DNA of 64,000 nt, taken from contig CAVOOW010000006.1 of the NCBI GenBank assembly GCA_963697675.1, positions 1,605,238 through 1,669,237 on the forward strand. The letters are read 5' to 3'. Below, in pieces: positions 54,687 to 64,000 of the stretch; position 1 is the first letter of the stretch, and each line of letters opens with the position of its first letter. Under the pieces are notes generated by a model. That model worked only from the letters and a program-made list of their open reading frames with translations, did not search any database and was not told the DNA's origin. The translations under genes were made by a program, and so were the position numbers. The DNA comes from CAVOOW01 sp963697675 (GTDB lineage: Bacteria; Actinomycetota; Actinomycetes; JACCUZ01).

Positions 54687-55667
54687 ATGAAGCACCTCTC
54701 CTTAGGAGGCCTCGACGTCTCCCGCGTCGGCCTGGGTGCGATGACCATGGCCGGCATCTACACGACCGGCGGTGGTCTCGACGACGCCGAGTCGATCCGC
54801 ACCATCCACCGAGCGCTCGACCTGGGCGTCACCCACATCGACACCGCCGAGGTCTACGGGCCCTTTCACAGCGAAGAGCTTGTTGGCCAGGCAATCCGGG
54901 GACGCCGGGAAACGGTGGTCGTTGCCACCAAGTTCGGCATCATCTCCCACACCGGCCGGGCCGCCGGCGTCACCGACAGCAGCCCGGCGAGCGTCCGCGT
55001 CGCGGTCGAGGGCTCGCTCAAGCGGCTCGGTACCGACCGCATCGACCTGTACTACCAGCACCGCGTCGACCGGAGCACGCCCATCGAGGAGACCGTCGGC
55101 GCCTTGGCTGAGCTCGTCGACGAAGGCAAGGTCCTCCACATCGGCCTGTCTGAAGCCGGACCCGACACGATCCGCCGTGCCCACGCCGTCCACCCGGTCG
55201 CCGCATTGCAGTCCGAGTACTCCCTCTGGACCCGCGACCCCGAGACGGAACTACTGCCGCTGCTGGGCGACCTCGGCATCGGCTTCGTGCCGTACTCGCC
55301 GCTCGGCCACGGCTTCCTCACCGGCCAGATCCGCACTCCGGAGGACATCCCCGACGATGACTGGCGCAAGACCAACCCCCGCTTCACCGGCGAGAACTTC
55401 CAACGCAACCTGCGCATCGTCGATGAGGTCCAAGCCGTTGCCGCAGAGACCGGAGCCACCCCCGCGCAGATCGCCCTGGCCTGGCTGCTCGCCCAAGGCA
55501 ACGACATCGCGCCGATCCCCGGTACCCGGCGTGTCGCCCGCGTCGAGGAGAACACCGCCGCCGACGGCATTGAGCTGACCACCGACCAGATCCAACGGCT
55601 CAACGACCTCACCCCAGCCTCCGGAAACCGCCACGACGAAGCCAACATGGCCACCGTCGACCGGTGA
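54687..55667 (+). CDS. Aldo/keto reductase
   Basis: This 326-residue reductase has VGLGAMTMAG, the catalytic Asp-Tyr in HIDTAEVYGPFHSEEL, Lys in VVVATKFGI, DRIDLYYQHRVD and the NADPH-binding PIPGTRRVARVEENTAA. It belongs to the AKR group that includes YajO/pyridoxal- and tylosin-type reductases. The ATG at 54687 has a GAAGGAAG site. Genes of this type are often divergent from an MmyB-like regulator that represses them, as here. Confidence 0.92.
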   Translation: MKHLSLGGLDVSRVGLGAMTMAGIYTTGGGLDDAESIRTIHRALDLGVTHIDTAEVYGPFHSEELVGQAIRGRRETVVVATKFGIISHTGRAAGVTDSSPASVRVAVEGSLKRLGTDRIDLYYQHRVDRSTPIEETVGALAELVDEGKVLHIGLSEAGPDTIRRAHAVHPVAALQSEYSLWTRDPETELLPLLGDLGIGFVPYSPLGHGFLTGQIRTPEDIPDDDWRKTNPRFTGENFQRNLRIVDEVQAVAAETGATPAQIALAWLLAQGNDIAPIPGTRRVARVEENTAADGIELTTDQIQRLNDLTPASGNRHDEANMATVDR

Positions 55668-55860
55668 CTGCACGCGGCGCCTTCGGCCGGTCGGTACGAC
55701 ACCGACTTGGAGTGACGGCGCAGATCCCTTACGCCGTCACCCGCCCGTCGGCAAGCGTCGAGTAATAGCCAGCTTTGCGTCACCCGCTCGTCAGCTAGAC
55801 AGGTCGTGGCGGTCACCTGGGTTCACGACATCTGCCGTTGACGGCGCCGACCCCCTACAG

Positions 55861-55885
55861 CTCGTTCTGCCGGGGGCAGAACGAG
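55861..55885. terminator. Perfect 11-bp hairpin
   Basis: CTCGTTCTGCC pairs perfectly with GGCAGAACGAG around a GGG loop. No T-run follows, so it would be a hairpin-only terminator, common in actinomycetes, or an operator for a dimeric protein. It lies 190 bases after the aldo/keto reductase and 170 bases before the secreted protein. The remaining bases of this 391-bp gap (55668-56058) hold no gene I can support. Confidence 0.5.
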
Positions 55886-56058
55886 GCACACGGATGTCAG
55901 GGCGTCATGTTGCGCGGAGGGCACCGGCCGCCGACGTCGTTCGCGGTGATCCGAGTCAAGGCCGCTGCCGTCCGGGCGCGGGCCTTGACGTCGGTCCGCC
56001 TGCGGCTACGTTCGCACTGGGGGCGGACGGTCCGCCCGATATCGAAGGGGAACGGGTC

Positions 56059-56553
56059 ATGCGTCGCATCGCGCTTGTTGTCTTCCTGCTTCCGTTGGCG
56101 TTGCTGGTCGCGCCGAGCCCGGCGCTGGCAAGCGTGTCGTGCCATACCATCACCGCGTCCGGTATGGGCTCTGGCGCTGCGGCCGAGCCGGGCGACCCAC
56201 CGAACCTGGTCCGCACCCGGGCACGGCTTGCCAACGCCGGACTGCTCCAAGGCACGACAGCCGCGGCGTTCACGATCACCGGTGTCACGGACACCGGCTT
56301 CGCGTTCGCCGGCCCGCTCACGGTCACCACTAACCGCGGGACTGTGACGCTGTCTCTGTCCGGGACATTGGACGTGACCACAGGTCAGTTCAGTGCGTCC
56401 GGCCCGATCGTGGCCGCGACCGGCAAGTTGTCCGGCGCGACAGGGTCCCTCACCCTTTCCGGGGTGCAGGACCTGACCGACCCGGCCGGCAGCTTCACCG
56501 AGACCGTGAGCGGCTCGATCTGCGTCGACCTCGCCGCCAATGGCAGGTCATAG
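56059..56553 (+). CDS. Secreted protein of unknown function
   Basis: This 164-residue protein begins MRRIALVVFLLPLALLVAP, a clear signal peptide with a probable cleavage after SPALA (residue 25). The mature part is Thr/Ser/Gly-rich and beta-like, with repeating GTLDVTTGQFSASGPIVA and SGATGSLTLSG patterns that suggest a beta-barrel or allene-oxide-cyclase-like fold. One Cys lies near each end (SVSCHTIT and GSICVDL) and could form a disulfide. The ATG at 56059 follows GAAGGGGA. Function unknown. Confidence 0.82.
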   Translation: MRRIALVVFLLPLALLVAPSPALASVSCHTITASGMGSGAAAEPGDPPNLVRTRARLANAGLLQGTTAAAFTITGVTDTGFAFAGPLTVTTNRGTVTLSLSGTLDVTTGQFSASGPIVAATGKLSGATGSLTLSGVQDLTDPAGSFTETVSGSICVDLAANGRS

Positions 56554-56719
56554 CGTTGGTCAACCCAGTGCTGCACTGGGCGGGCGACGGGTGGCGCAGG
56601 GATCGCCAGCCGGGAGCGATGCTGAGCGTTGCTCCGCTCGGTACCGGCGCCTTGACCCTTCCGGGTGCCGAAACGGTACCCGCCGGTTCGGTCGAGTGAA
56701 CCGGAGCACCAGAACAGTC

Positions 56720-57470
56720 ATGGCCACCCATGCGAAAATCTTCCGGTGGACGCGCGACTCGCGGACTTCGCGGCTGAGCGATTGGACCTCACCTCGACCG
56801 GCTCAGGCTGGGGGTGATGCGGGAAGCAGTCGAGGCGGGCAGGAAGTCGGGCATTTTCGCCGGGTCGGGGCTGGACCCCGACACGTGACAGTGTTCGCGA
56901 TGCTGCGCAATACCTACCCGGACCGTTCTGTACCGGTTCGTAACTTCCGAGCCCCGTTCATCTATCAGGACCCAGCGAAGTTCGACACGGCCTTGTCCCG
57001 GATGGTCGAGACGACGGTTGGTGAACATCGCACCCACGAAGTCGGTGACCTTGTCCGATCGCGGCCGCGTTCTCATCAGCCAAGTCCGTGGCCTGAATGC
57101 ACAGGCGGCCACCAACCTCTTGGGCAGCGGCCCCTGCCCGTCCTGCCCTTGGCGGACCGCTGCCTCCTCGCGGCCGCCGCCACCGCGACCCCTGACGGCG
57201 CTTTCCATCTGGTCGCGCCCCCGCACGACGAGCCTGACGACTCCGACGCCACGCGACTTGCCGAACGGCTGACCGGGTTGCGCTGGCACCGTTTCGACGC
57301 ACACGGTGGCCGCCTGGACATCCGCCGGGCTCTCCGTACAGTCGGTCACCGACCTCGGCCCCGGTCAGGAACTCGACAAGATCGAAGCCAGCACCAACGA
57401 ACGAGCGGGCCAGGCATACGCCGTGCTGACTCCTGACGAACGAGCAACGTTGCTCCAGGCACTCGCGTGA
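56720..57470 (+). pseudogene. Decayed gene, C-terminal part MarR/SCO6745-like
   Basis: The region has actinomycete codon bias but no continuous frame. From 57022 one frame gives KSVTLSDRGRVLISQVRGLN, as in the wing region of MarR-type regulators. Another gives ATRLAERLTGLRWHRFDAH, then after one extra base AAWTSAGLSVQSVTDLGPG and EASTNERAGQAYAVLTPDER to a stop at 57470, resembling the SCO6745-type family. At least three indels are needed. The upstream part (VMREAVEAGRKSGIFAG) is unassigned. It could be real decay or consensus error. Confidence 0.5.
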
Positions 57471-57627
57471 AGCCGCGCGCGCTGCGGCTGCACACGAACT
57501 GGTAAGCGGAGTGTTTCATCTCGACGGACCGGGACGCAGCATCGCGACACCTATCCTCCGCCGGCGATCAGCGGCAAGATTGGATCGGGTCGTGGCCGCA
57601 CGGCCGAACGCCGTCACGGGAGAAGAA

Positions 57628-58101
57628 GTGAGCGCTCCGTTCGTCCTTGCACCCGGCCAGCGGCATCCCGACTTGCCGTCGGCATCATGGGGTCCTTTCA
57701 TCCGCGTCGCCAGTGGTCAAACCGATGGTCTGATGGCGCTCATGGAAGTCCAGCTGCCGCCGCTCACGGCCGGACCGAACCTGCACGTGCACGCCAATGA
57801 AGACGAGATGTTCTACGTGCTGGGCGGTGTGATGACCGTTCAGATCGGCCAAGAACTACACGATATCGCCGCTGGGGGCCTCGCCTGGGGCGCGCGAGGC
57901 ACCGCCCACGCCTACGCCAACCGTGCCGACGAGCCATTACGCCTTCTGATCCAGTTGATCCCAGCCGGGGCAGAAGAACTCTTCACCGAGATGGGCGCCT
58001 ACCTCCAGAACGTGGACGGAGCCCCAGACGAGGAACTGACAGCAGCGATCATGGCCCGCTACGGCGCCACCCGCGTCGGTTCGCGCATCTCCATTGCGTA
58101 A
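57628..58101 (+). CDS. Cupin-domain protein
   Basis: This 157-residue cupin has both conserved boxes: PNLHVHANEDEMFYVLGGVM (metal-binding His-His-Glu) and GARGTAHAYANRADEPLRLL (second-box histidine). It may be a dioxygenase, isomerase or ligand-binding protein. GTG at 57628 after GGGAGA is chosen; the frame extends to 57511 with an Arg-rich stretch. No neighbouring gene fixes the function. Confidence 0.85.
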   Translation: MSAPFVLAPGQRHPDLPSASWGPFIRVASGQTDGLMALMEVQLPPLTAGPNLHVHANEDEMFYVLGGVMTVQIGQELHDIAAGGLAWGARGTAHAYANRADEPLRLLIQLIPAGAEELFTEMGAYLQNVDGAPDEELTAAIMARYGATRVGSRISIA

Positions 58102-58440
58102 GTCGGGGTCCGTAAGTCGGGGAGCACGGCGATGGCTGGCCGATCCGAACTTCCGCTCTATACCGCGATCCGCGCGGTAAACGACTTGCGTCATTCCGCG
58201 ATTGACGCGGGATACAGCGAACCGATCCGTGCACCTGGCCACTCTGGCCCGATCCTCCACCGAGCGACCGGTAGTGCCATCAGCTCCCGAGTGACGACTC
58301 TGTTCCGCCGTCGCGGCACCGGCCATGCCTCATGTCTTTTGATCAGGCGCCGGCGACGTTGCGAGGCGATTGCCGTGTCCGACCACGCCATTCGATTAGG
58401 TTGTAACGTTGTAATCATCACCGAGTGAGGAGCGTCGCCA
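58102..58440. promoter_or_regulatory. Region upstream of truncated haemoglobin
   Basis: No convincing gene. At 58400-58415 GTTGTAAC and GTTGTAAT stand in tandem, 25 bases before the haemoglobin GTG; this placement fits a promoter element or operator, for instance of a nitric-oxide-responsive regulator, which I cannot confirm. Confidence 0.35.
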
Positions 58441-58923
58441 GTGCCCCCGGAGACCGGCATCGCTCGCGAGCCGACGCTGCTGGAGTGGAGCGGTGGGCCA
58501 GATTCCGTGCGGCGGCTCATGGACGCGTTCTACGACCGAGTCGAGCGAGACGACCTGCTCGGCCCAATCTTCGGCGGCACGGTCAGCGAGAAGCACCGGG
58601 CGAACGTCACGGTGTGGTGGGTCGAAGTGCTGGGCGGTCCGGCCGAATACACGCAACGTTTGGGTGGCTACGCGGGCATGCTCGCTCACCATCGCGGACT
58701 GGGCATCACCGCCGACCAACGACTGCGCTTCGTCACCCTGATGAGTCAGGCAGCCGACGAAGCCGACCTTGCGCCCGATCCCGAGTTCCGGGCTGCGCTG
58801 ATGGGTTACCTCGAGTGGGGCACCCGGATCGCGATGCACAACTCCCAGCCGGGCGCGCAGGTCGTGGAGCACGCGCCCGTGCCCCGGTGGGGCTGGGGTG
58901 TTGCCCCGCCATACCAACTCTGA
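58441..58923 (+). CDS. Truncated haemoglobin (group II-like)
   Basis: This 160-residue protein has LLEWSGGPDSVRRLMDAFYD, DDLLGPIFGG, the haem-proximal region with ANVTVWWVEVLGGPAEYTQ and AGMLAHHRGLGI, matching 2-on-2 globins. It would bind oxygen or nitric oxide and may detoxify NO. GTG at 58441 has a GAGGAG site 8 bases upstream. Its last four codons and stop lie in the first unit of a 27-bp tandem repeat, and the first IS21-type element begins 145 bases after the gene. Confidence 0.88.
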   Translation: MPPETGIAREPTLLEWSGGPDSVRRLMDAFYDRVERDDLLGPIFGGTVSEKHRANVTVWWVEVLGGPAEYTQRLGGYAGMLAHHRGLGITADQRLRFVTLMSQAADEADLAPDPEFRAALMGYLEWGTRIAMHNSQPGAQVVEHAPVPRWGWGVAPPYQL

Positions 58924-58983
58924 TCACGAATATCGCCATACCAACTCTGATCACGAATATCGCCATACCAACTCTGATCACGA
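58908..58983 (+). repeat. 27-bp tandem repeat (2.8 copies) over haemoglobin stop codon
   Basis: Units begin GCCATACCAACTCTGATCAC and continue GAATATC: 58908-58934, 58935-58961 and a partial 58962-58983. The haemoglobin stop TGA is within the first unit. The copies are identical, so the expansion is recent. It lies 85 bases from the left end of the IS21-like element. Confidence 0.92.
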
Positions 58984-59228
58984 GGCGCCGGTCGACCGTG
59001 GGGCAGGGGTTGTCACCCGCGGCGCCGCCGCGCGGCCGTCTTCTCTTGATGGCGATCTGATTCGGCATGTCCGTCGCCATGGAAAAGTCCCCGCTGGTGG
59101 CCAAGTGAGGTCCCCGCTGGTGGCCAAGTAGAGGTCACGCCTTGCTCGTCGTGTCGAGCCGGAGCGTGAGCCCTGGACGGTGACGGTGGCGGTGTCTAGC
59201 CAGTCACCGCACCGCCCGGGGAGCTCCA

Positions 59229-60705
59229 TTGAAGTCTGCGAGGGAACGGATGGACATCATCGCCGCCTACCGCGAGGTGGGCTCTTCGTGGCGCCGCCGA
59301 GATGTTGCGCGACCACAGCGAAGCCCGTGAAGCGGGTGATCGACCGCCAGCCAAGCCACCGAACCGCCGTCGGCTCGGTGTCGCCAGGGCCCGGAACTAC
59401 GATGAGGTCGCCGTGCTGGTCGCGACCGGGTGCGACAGACGCCACGGTCGGTTCGGCGACGGCTGCTGCCAGCGGCTCGGACCGCGGGTTATGCGGGATC
59501 GCCGCGGAACTTCCGGCGGCTAGTCGCCGAGCAGAAAGCGTTGTGGCGCAGGGATAATCATCGTGGTCGGCGCCCGGCGGTATCATCTGCAGGATCAGCA
59601 CCTGGTGATCGACTCGGAGTCTTCGACAGGCTGCACATGCTCTGCGCGGTGCTCGGCTGGTCAAGGTTCCGGTTCGTCCGGTTCGCTTGCGCGACGAACA
59701 GGCCGAACAAGTCCTTCGGATGCTCACCGAATGCTCGAGGTCCTCGGCGGATCCAGCGACGGTGCTCGCTGACCGGATGGGCTGCTGAAAGGGGCGGTGG
59801 TCGCCAACATGGTGGTCCCGACCCGGACTACCTGCGCCTGGCCAGCGCTTCAGGTTCGCCCGGACTTCTGCCAGGCCGCGGACCCGGAGTCCCAGGGATC
59901 GTGGAGAACCTGGTCGGCTATGCCAAGGCTGATATTGATGATCCCGCGGGCACCTTCGGTGACCTCACCGCCGCGAACGCGGCCGCCGCCGCGTGGTGTG
60001 TCGAGGTAGACAGTGTCATCCACTCCAGGACCTTGCGCGGTCCCGGTCGAACAGTTGGTCCTGGAACAGGACATGCTCGCCCCGTTGCCATATCGTCGCG
60101 GGCCGGCGTCGGGCGGCTGGTGACGCGCAAGGTTGAGCCGCTGGCCTGTGTGCGGTTTCCGCCTCGGCCCGCTGCTGGTCCACCAGGCTGATCGGCGCCA
60201 AGGTTGCCGGATCCACACCGAGGACGAGCAGGTGCTGGTCATAGTGGCCGCCACCGGTGAGGTGGTCACCAAGGGCGCCGCCCTGGTCGCTCCCGGCGGG
60301 GCCTGGATCCGTGATGAGCACTACGGCGGATCCACGACCCGCGCCACGGCGCGCGGTCCGGCCGAACCCGTTGCGCGCGACGACCTGTCCGCGCTCGGCC
60401 CGACCGCTGAAGCGTTCATCACCGGTGCCGCCGCAGCCAGGAACGCCCGGCTCGGCCCGGAACTGGCCGAACTGAACCCTTCGCTGCGCGCCGCCCACGG
60501 CGAGCAACTGTTCCTGGCCGGCCTGGACCGGGCAGTCGCCTTCGGCCGCTGGCGATCCGGCGACGTGCGGACCATCCTGGCCGCCGGCACCAGCATCGCC
60601 CAACCACGCCGGCCGGGGACGCCCTGGTGCTCGACCTGCGGTGGTCCCGGTCCGCCCGCTGTCCGACTACGCCATCAACAGCGCCGCCCGCGAGGCGCCG
60701 CTGAT
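59229..60705 (+). pseudogene. istA: IS21 transposase IstA, copy 1, many frameshifts
   Basis: Pieces of the DDE transposase are recognisable: SARERMDIIAAYREVG at the start (TTG 59229), RFRFVRFAC in the RNase-H-like domain near 59670, FCQAADPES-like and VENLVGYAKADI near 59900, and the conserved C-terminal LGPTAEAFITGAAAARNARL near 60400. The pieces are in different frames, about ten changes in all, so it is non-functional as given. Confidence 0.78.
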
Positions 60706-61465
60706 GAGCGCCACGGCCGCCCCGGTGCTCAGCCCCGACCTGGTGGAGTATCGCAGGCTCAAGCTGGCCCGCGATGCGACGCCTGGCCCCGAGGCTGCTG
60801 GTCACCGCGAAAACCCGACGCTGGACACCCGAAGGTCTCCGCACCCTGGTCGAGGCCGAGATCACCGCGCGCGACGCCTCCAACGCCCGGACCCGGCTCA
60901 AGGCCGCGGCGTTCCCGGTGACCAAGACCCTGACCGAGTTCGACCTCGGCATCTCCACCATCCCCAAGGCCACCTTCGACTACCTGGGCTCCCTCGAGTC
61001 GATCCGGCCCCGGAGAACCTGCGCCTGCTCGGACCCGCCCCGGCGCCGGCAAGTCCCACCTGCTCGCCCTCGGGGTCGCCGCCGTCCAAGCCGGCACCGG
61101 GTCCGCTACTTCACCGCCGCCGAACTGGTCGAAACCCTCTACCGCGGACTGGCCGACGACTCCGTCGGGAAAGTCATCGACACCCAGCTGCGCAACCAGC
61201 TGATCATCATCGACGAGCTCGGCTTCGCCCCGTTGGACGACACCGGCGCCGAGCTGCTGTTCCGGTTCGTCGCGGCCGCCTTCGAACGCCGCGCCCTGGG
61301 CATCGCCGGCCGCTGGCCGTTCGAGTCCTGGAGCCGCCTGCCCGAACACACCCGCCGTGAGCATGCTCGACCGCCTCCTGCGCCACGCCAACATGGTCAT
61401 CACCGAAGGCGAGTTCAGTTGCGCATGCGCCGACCCGAGCACGAGGAGGTGGCCCGAAGAAGCCG
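60704..61465 (+). pseudogene. istB: IS21 helper ATPase IstB, copy 1, frameshifted
   Basis: LLVTAKTRRWTPEGLRTLVE, FPVTKTLTEFDLGISTIPKA and QLIIIDELGFAPLDDTGAEL (Walker B and following) are present. The Walker A region near 61040, GTGKSHLL in copy 2, is broken by frame changes here. The C-terminus is also shifted after 61340. The protein would not be functional. Confidence 0.78.
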
Positions 61466-61673
61466 ACCCACCGCAAGGGGTGGGGACTTTTCATTGGCCA
61501 CCAGCGAGGACTGTCCGTGGCCATGAAAAAGTCCCCGCTGGTGGCCAGTTGAGGTCCCCGCTGGTGGCCACGTAGAAGTCCCCACCCGTCGCTCGTCGTG
61601 TCGGCGGCGAGCGTAGCCCCGGGCGGTGACGGTGGCGGTGTCAACCAGTCACCGCACCGCCGAGGGGGCTCCA

Positions 61674-63166
61674 ATGCTGTCAGCGAGGGACCGAATGAAC
61701 ATCATTTCCGCCTACCGCGAGGTGGGCACCTATCGCGGCGCCGCCGAGGCATCTGCGGGACGACGCACAAGACGGTGCGGCGGGTGATCGATCGCGCGCG
61801 AAGACGGTAACGGCGCGCGTCGGTTCGGGAGGCGCGGTCGTCGTGAACTTCGACGAGGTGAACGATCTGGTCGACGAACGGGTCGACAAGTCGCAAGGGC
61901 AAGGTCACGCGCGAAGTGGCTGCTGCCGAGGTCGGCCCGGGCAGCCGGCTACGAGGGTTCGGCGCGGCAACTTCCGGCGGCTGGTCGCCGAGGAGAAAAC
62001 GAAGTGGCGGACGAGACAACCACCGCGGCCGGCGCCCGGCGGTGTGGTCACCGGGCGAGCACCTGGTCATCGACTGGGGCGTGATGGACGGGCTGCACGT
62101 GTTCTGCGCGGTGCTCGCCTGGAGCCGGTTCGGTTCGTGCGCTTCGCTCGCAACGAGCGGGCCGAGACGACGTTGCGGCTGCTCGCCGAGTGCTTCGAGG
62201 TCGCTCGGCGGCGTGCCCGCCACGGTGCTCTCGGACCGGATGGGCTGCCTCAAGGGGGCGGTGGTCGCCAACGTGGCGGTGCCGACCCCGGACTACCTGC
62301 GCTTGGCCCCCCACTACGGGTTCCGCCCGGACTTCTGCCAGGCCGCGGACCCGGAGTCCAAGGGGATCGTGGAGAACCTGGTCGGCTACGCCAAGGCGGA
62401 TCTGATGATCCCGGCAGGCACCGTTCGGGGACCTCACGGCCGCGAACGCGGCGGCCGCCGCGTGGTGCGTCGAGGTCAACGGTGTCATCCACTCCGAGAC
62501 CTGCGCGGTCCCGGTCGAACGGTTGGTCCTGGAACGGGACATGCTCGCCCCGTTGCCGTCGTTGCGGGCCAGCATCGGCAGGTTGGTGGCGCGCAAGGTT
62601 GACCGGCTGGCCTGTGTGCGGTTCGCCTCGGCCCGCTACTCGGTGCCCACCCGGCTGATCGGCACCCAGGTCGGGATCCACACCGAGGACGGGCGGGTGC
62701 TGGTCATCGTGGCCGCCACCGGTGAGGTGGTCGCCGAGCACACCCTGGTGGCTCCCGGCGGGGCCTCGATCCGTGATGAGCACTACGGCGGTCCGCGACC
62801 CGCACCACGGCGCGCGGTCCGGCCGAAAACCGTTGCCGAGCAGCAGTTCTGCGCGCTCGGCCCGACCGCTGAAGCGTTCATCACCGGGGCCGCCGCAGCC
62901 GGGAACACCCGGCTCGGCCCGGAACTGGCCGAACTGAACACGCTGCGCGCCGCCCACGGCGAGCAACTGTTCCTGGCCGCCCTGGACCGGGCAGTCGCGT
63001 TCGGCCGCTGGCGATCCGGCGACGTGCGGGCCATCCTGGCCGCCGGCACCGGCATCGCCCAACCCCGCCCGGCCGGGGACCCCTGGTGCTCGACCTGCCG
63101 GTGGTCCCGGTCCGCCCGCTGTCCGACTACGCCATCAACAGCGCCGCCCGCGAGGCGCGCTCATGA
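61674..63166 (+). pseudogene. istA: IS21 transposase IstA, copy 2, frameshifted
   Basis: The ATG at 61674 gives MLSARDRMNIISAYREVGTY, then an HTH (CGTTHKTVRRVIDRAR), and the DDE core: HLVIDWGVMDGLHVFCAVLA (first Asp), VLSDRMGCLKGAVVANV (second Asp) and the glutamate in ADPESKGIVENLVGYAK. The C-terminal part is in one long frame from 62523. About four or five single-base shifts occur in the first two thirds and another near 63090. The catalytic residues are all present, so the native element could be active if the indels are errors. Confidence 0.83.
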
Positions 63167-63935
63167 CCGCGGCCACCCCGGTGCTCGCACCGGACCTGGT
63201 CGAGGGGCTGCGCCGGCTCAAGCTCGCCGCGATGCGACGCCTGGCCCCCGAGCTGCTGGTCACCGCGAAGACCCAACGCTGGACACCCGAAGAGCTGCTC
63301 CGCACCCTTGTCGAGGCCGAGATCGCCGCCCGCGACGCCTCCAACGCCCGGACCCGCCTCAAGGCCGCGGCGTTCCCGGTGACCAAGACCCTGACCGAGT
63401 TCGACCTCGGCATCTCCACCATCCCCAAGGCCACCTTCGACTACCTGGGCTCCCTCGAGTGGATCCCGGCCCAGGAGAACCTGTGCCTGCTCGGACCAGC
63501 CGGCACCGGCAAGTCCCACCTGCTCGTCGCCCTCGGGGTCGCAGCCGTCCAAGCCGGGCACCGGGTCCGCTACTTCACCGCCGCCGAACTGGTCGAAACC
63601 CTCTACCGCGGACTGGCCGACAACTCCGTCGGGAAAGTCATCGACACCCAGCTGCGCAACCAGCTGATCATCATCGACGAGCTCGGCTTCGCCCCGTTCG
63701 ACGACACCGGCGCCCAACGCTGTTCCGGTTCGTCGCCGCCGCCTACGAACGCCGCGCCCTGGGCATCGCCAGCCACTGGCCCTTCGAATCCTGGGGCCGG
63801 TTCCTGCCCGAACACACCACCGCCGTGTCCATGCTCGACCGCCTCCTGCACCACGCCAACGTGGTCATCACCGAAGGCGAGTCAGTACGCATGCGCCAAG
63901 CCCGAGCACGAGGAGGTGGCCCGAAGAAGAGCTGA
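63163..63935 (+). pseudogene. istB: IS21 helper ATPase IstB, copy 2, one frameshift
   Basis: The ATG at 63163 overlaps the istA stop (ATGA). This AAA+ regulator of transposition has LKLAAMRRLAPELLVTAKTQ, Walker A LLGPAGTGKSHLLVAL, Walker B QLIIIDELGFAPFDD and, after a one-base change near 63712, LFRFVAAAYERRALGIASHW and MLDRLLHHANVVITEGES to the stop at 63935. About 257 residues, as normal for IstB. Confidence 0.88.
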
Positions 63936-64000
63936 ACCACCGCAAGGGGTGGGACTTTTCAGTTGGCCACCAGCGAGGACCGCAACCTGGCCATTGACAC

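Larger units (their letters stand above)
59068..61511 (+). mobile_element. IS21-family element, copy 1 (decayed)
   Basis: The left end starts TGTCCGTCGCCATGG and includes two internal terminal repeats (GTCCCCGCTGGTGGCCAAGT), typical of IS21 ends. istA- and istB-like genes follow in order but are broken by many indels. At the right the inner terminal repeat TTGGCCACCAGCGAGGAC is present, but the outermost bases expected from copy 2 (ending CATTGACA) are missing: copy 2 begins at that point. No target duplication can be seen. Confidence 0.8.
61512..63999 (+). mobile_element. IS21-family element, copy 2 (nearly complete)
   Basis: About 2.49 kb. The left end begins TGTCCGTGGCCATGA; the right end finishes TGGCCATTGACA, giving matched TGT/ACA tips with imperfect terminal inverted repeats. 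Repeats of GTCCCCGCTGGTGGCC occur twice at the left, and an inverted copy lies at the right (TTGGCCACCAGCGAGGAC). The element carries istA and istB with an ATGA overlap. It directly abuts copy 1. The window ends one base after its right tip. Confidence 0.85.

Overview
The window is high-GC actinomycete chromosome (Actinomycetota). Evidence is the strong GC bias at third codon positions, frequent GTG starts, 4-bp ATGA/GTGA gene overlaps, and families typical of the phylum: TetR pairs, a fused isobutyryl-CoA mutase, F420-type luciferase-like oxidoreductases, SigE-like sigma factors and MmyB-like regulators. I cannot name a genus.

Layout. 1-11.7 kb is a plus-strand catabolic block: a sugar-type ABC permease (5' end outside the window), two acyl-CoA dehydrogenases, an aldehyde dehydrogenase, a 214-residue protein coupled to a pyruvate-phosphate-dikinase-like enzyme, and E1-alpha, E1-beta and E2 of a 2-oxoacid dehydrogenase. 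Many of these genes carry single-base indels, mostly insertions, that look like consensus errors. 11.7-21.8 kb holds a divergent TetR pair (one with a histone-H1-like tail), an enoyl-CoA hydratase, a histidine phosphatase and a tightly overlapped operon of three SDRs, a ThuA-like protein, a P450, a SnoaL-like protein, an aldo/keto reductase and a sugar-isomerase-like protein. 21.8-28.8 kb has icmF divergent from an SDR/PHA-synthase/hydrolase cluster. Acyl-CoAs from the first block could feed icmF and PHA metabolism; this is inference.

28.8-35.0 kb is accessory and partly decayed: a mobile-element-type small protein, a tRNA 3'-end remnant, a tautomerase/TetR pair and a sigma factor with a membrane partner. 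35.0-40.3 kb is a three-gene membrane formate dehydrogenase whose catalytic subunit has an in-frame TGA followed by a SECIS-like hairpin, so it is read as a selenoprotein. 40.8-52.7 kb mixes a GTP cyclohydrolase II/RibD reductase fusion, a C45-type hydrolase with a striking double operator, an F420-type oxidoreductase, an epoxide-hydrolase-like protein, a zinc alcohol dehydrogenase, an NAD(P)HX dehydratase, a histidine phosphatase, an epimerase and a DUF72 protein.

A second tRNA 3'-end remnant at 53.24 kb is 75/79 identical to the one at 30.05 kb and surrounded by repeats resembling integrase arm sites. 53.6-59.0 kb has an MmyB-type regulator divergent from an aldo/keto reductase, a secreted protein, a decayed gene, a cupin and a truncated haemoglobin. 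59.07-64.0 kb is two tandem IS21-family elements, the first badly decayed; the second ends within one base of the window edge.
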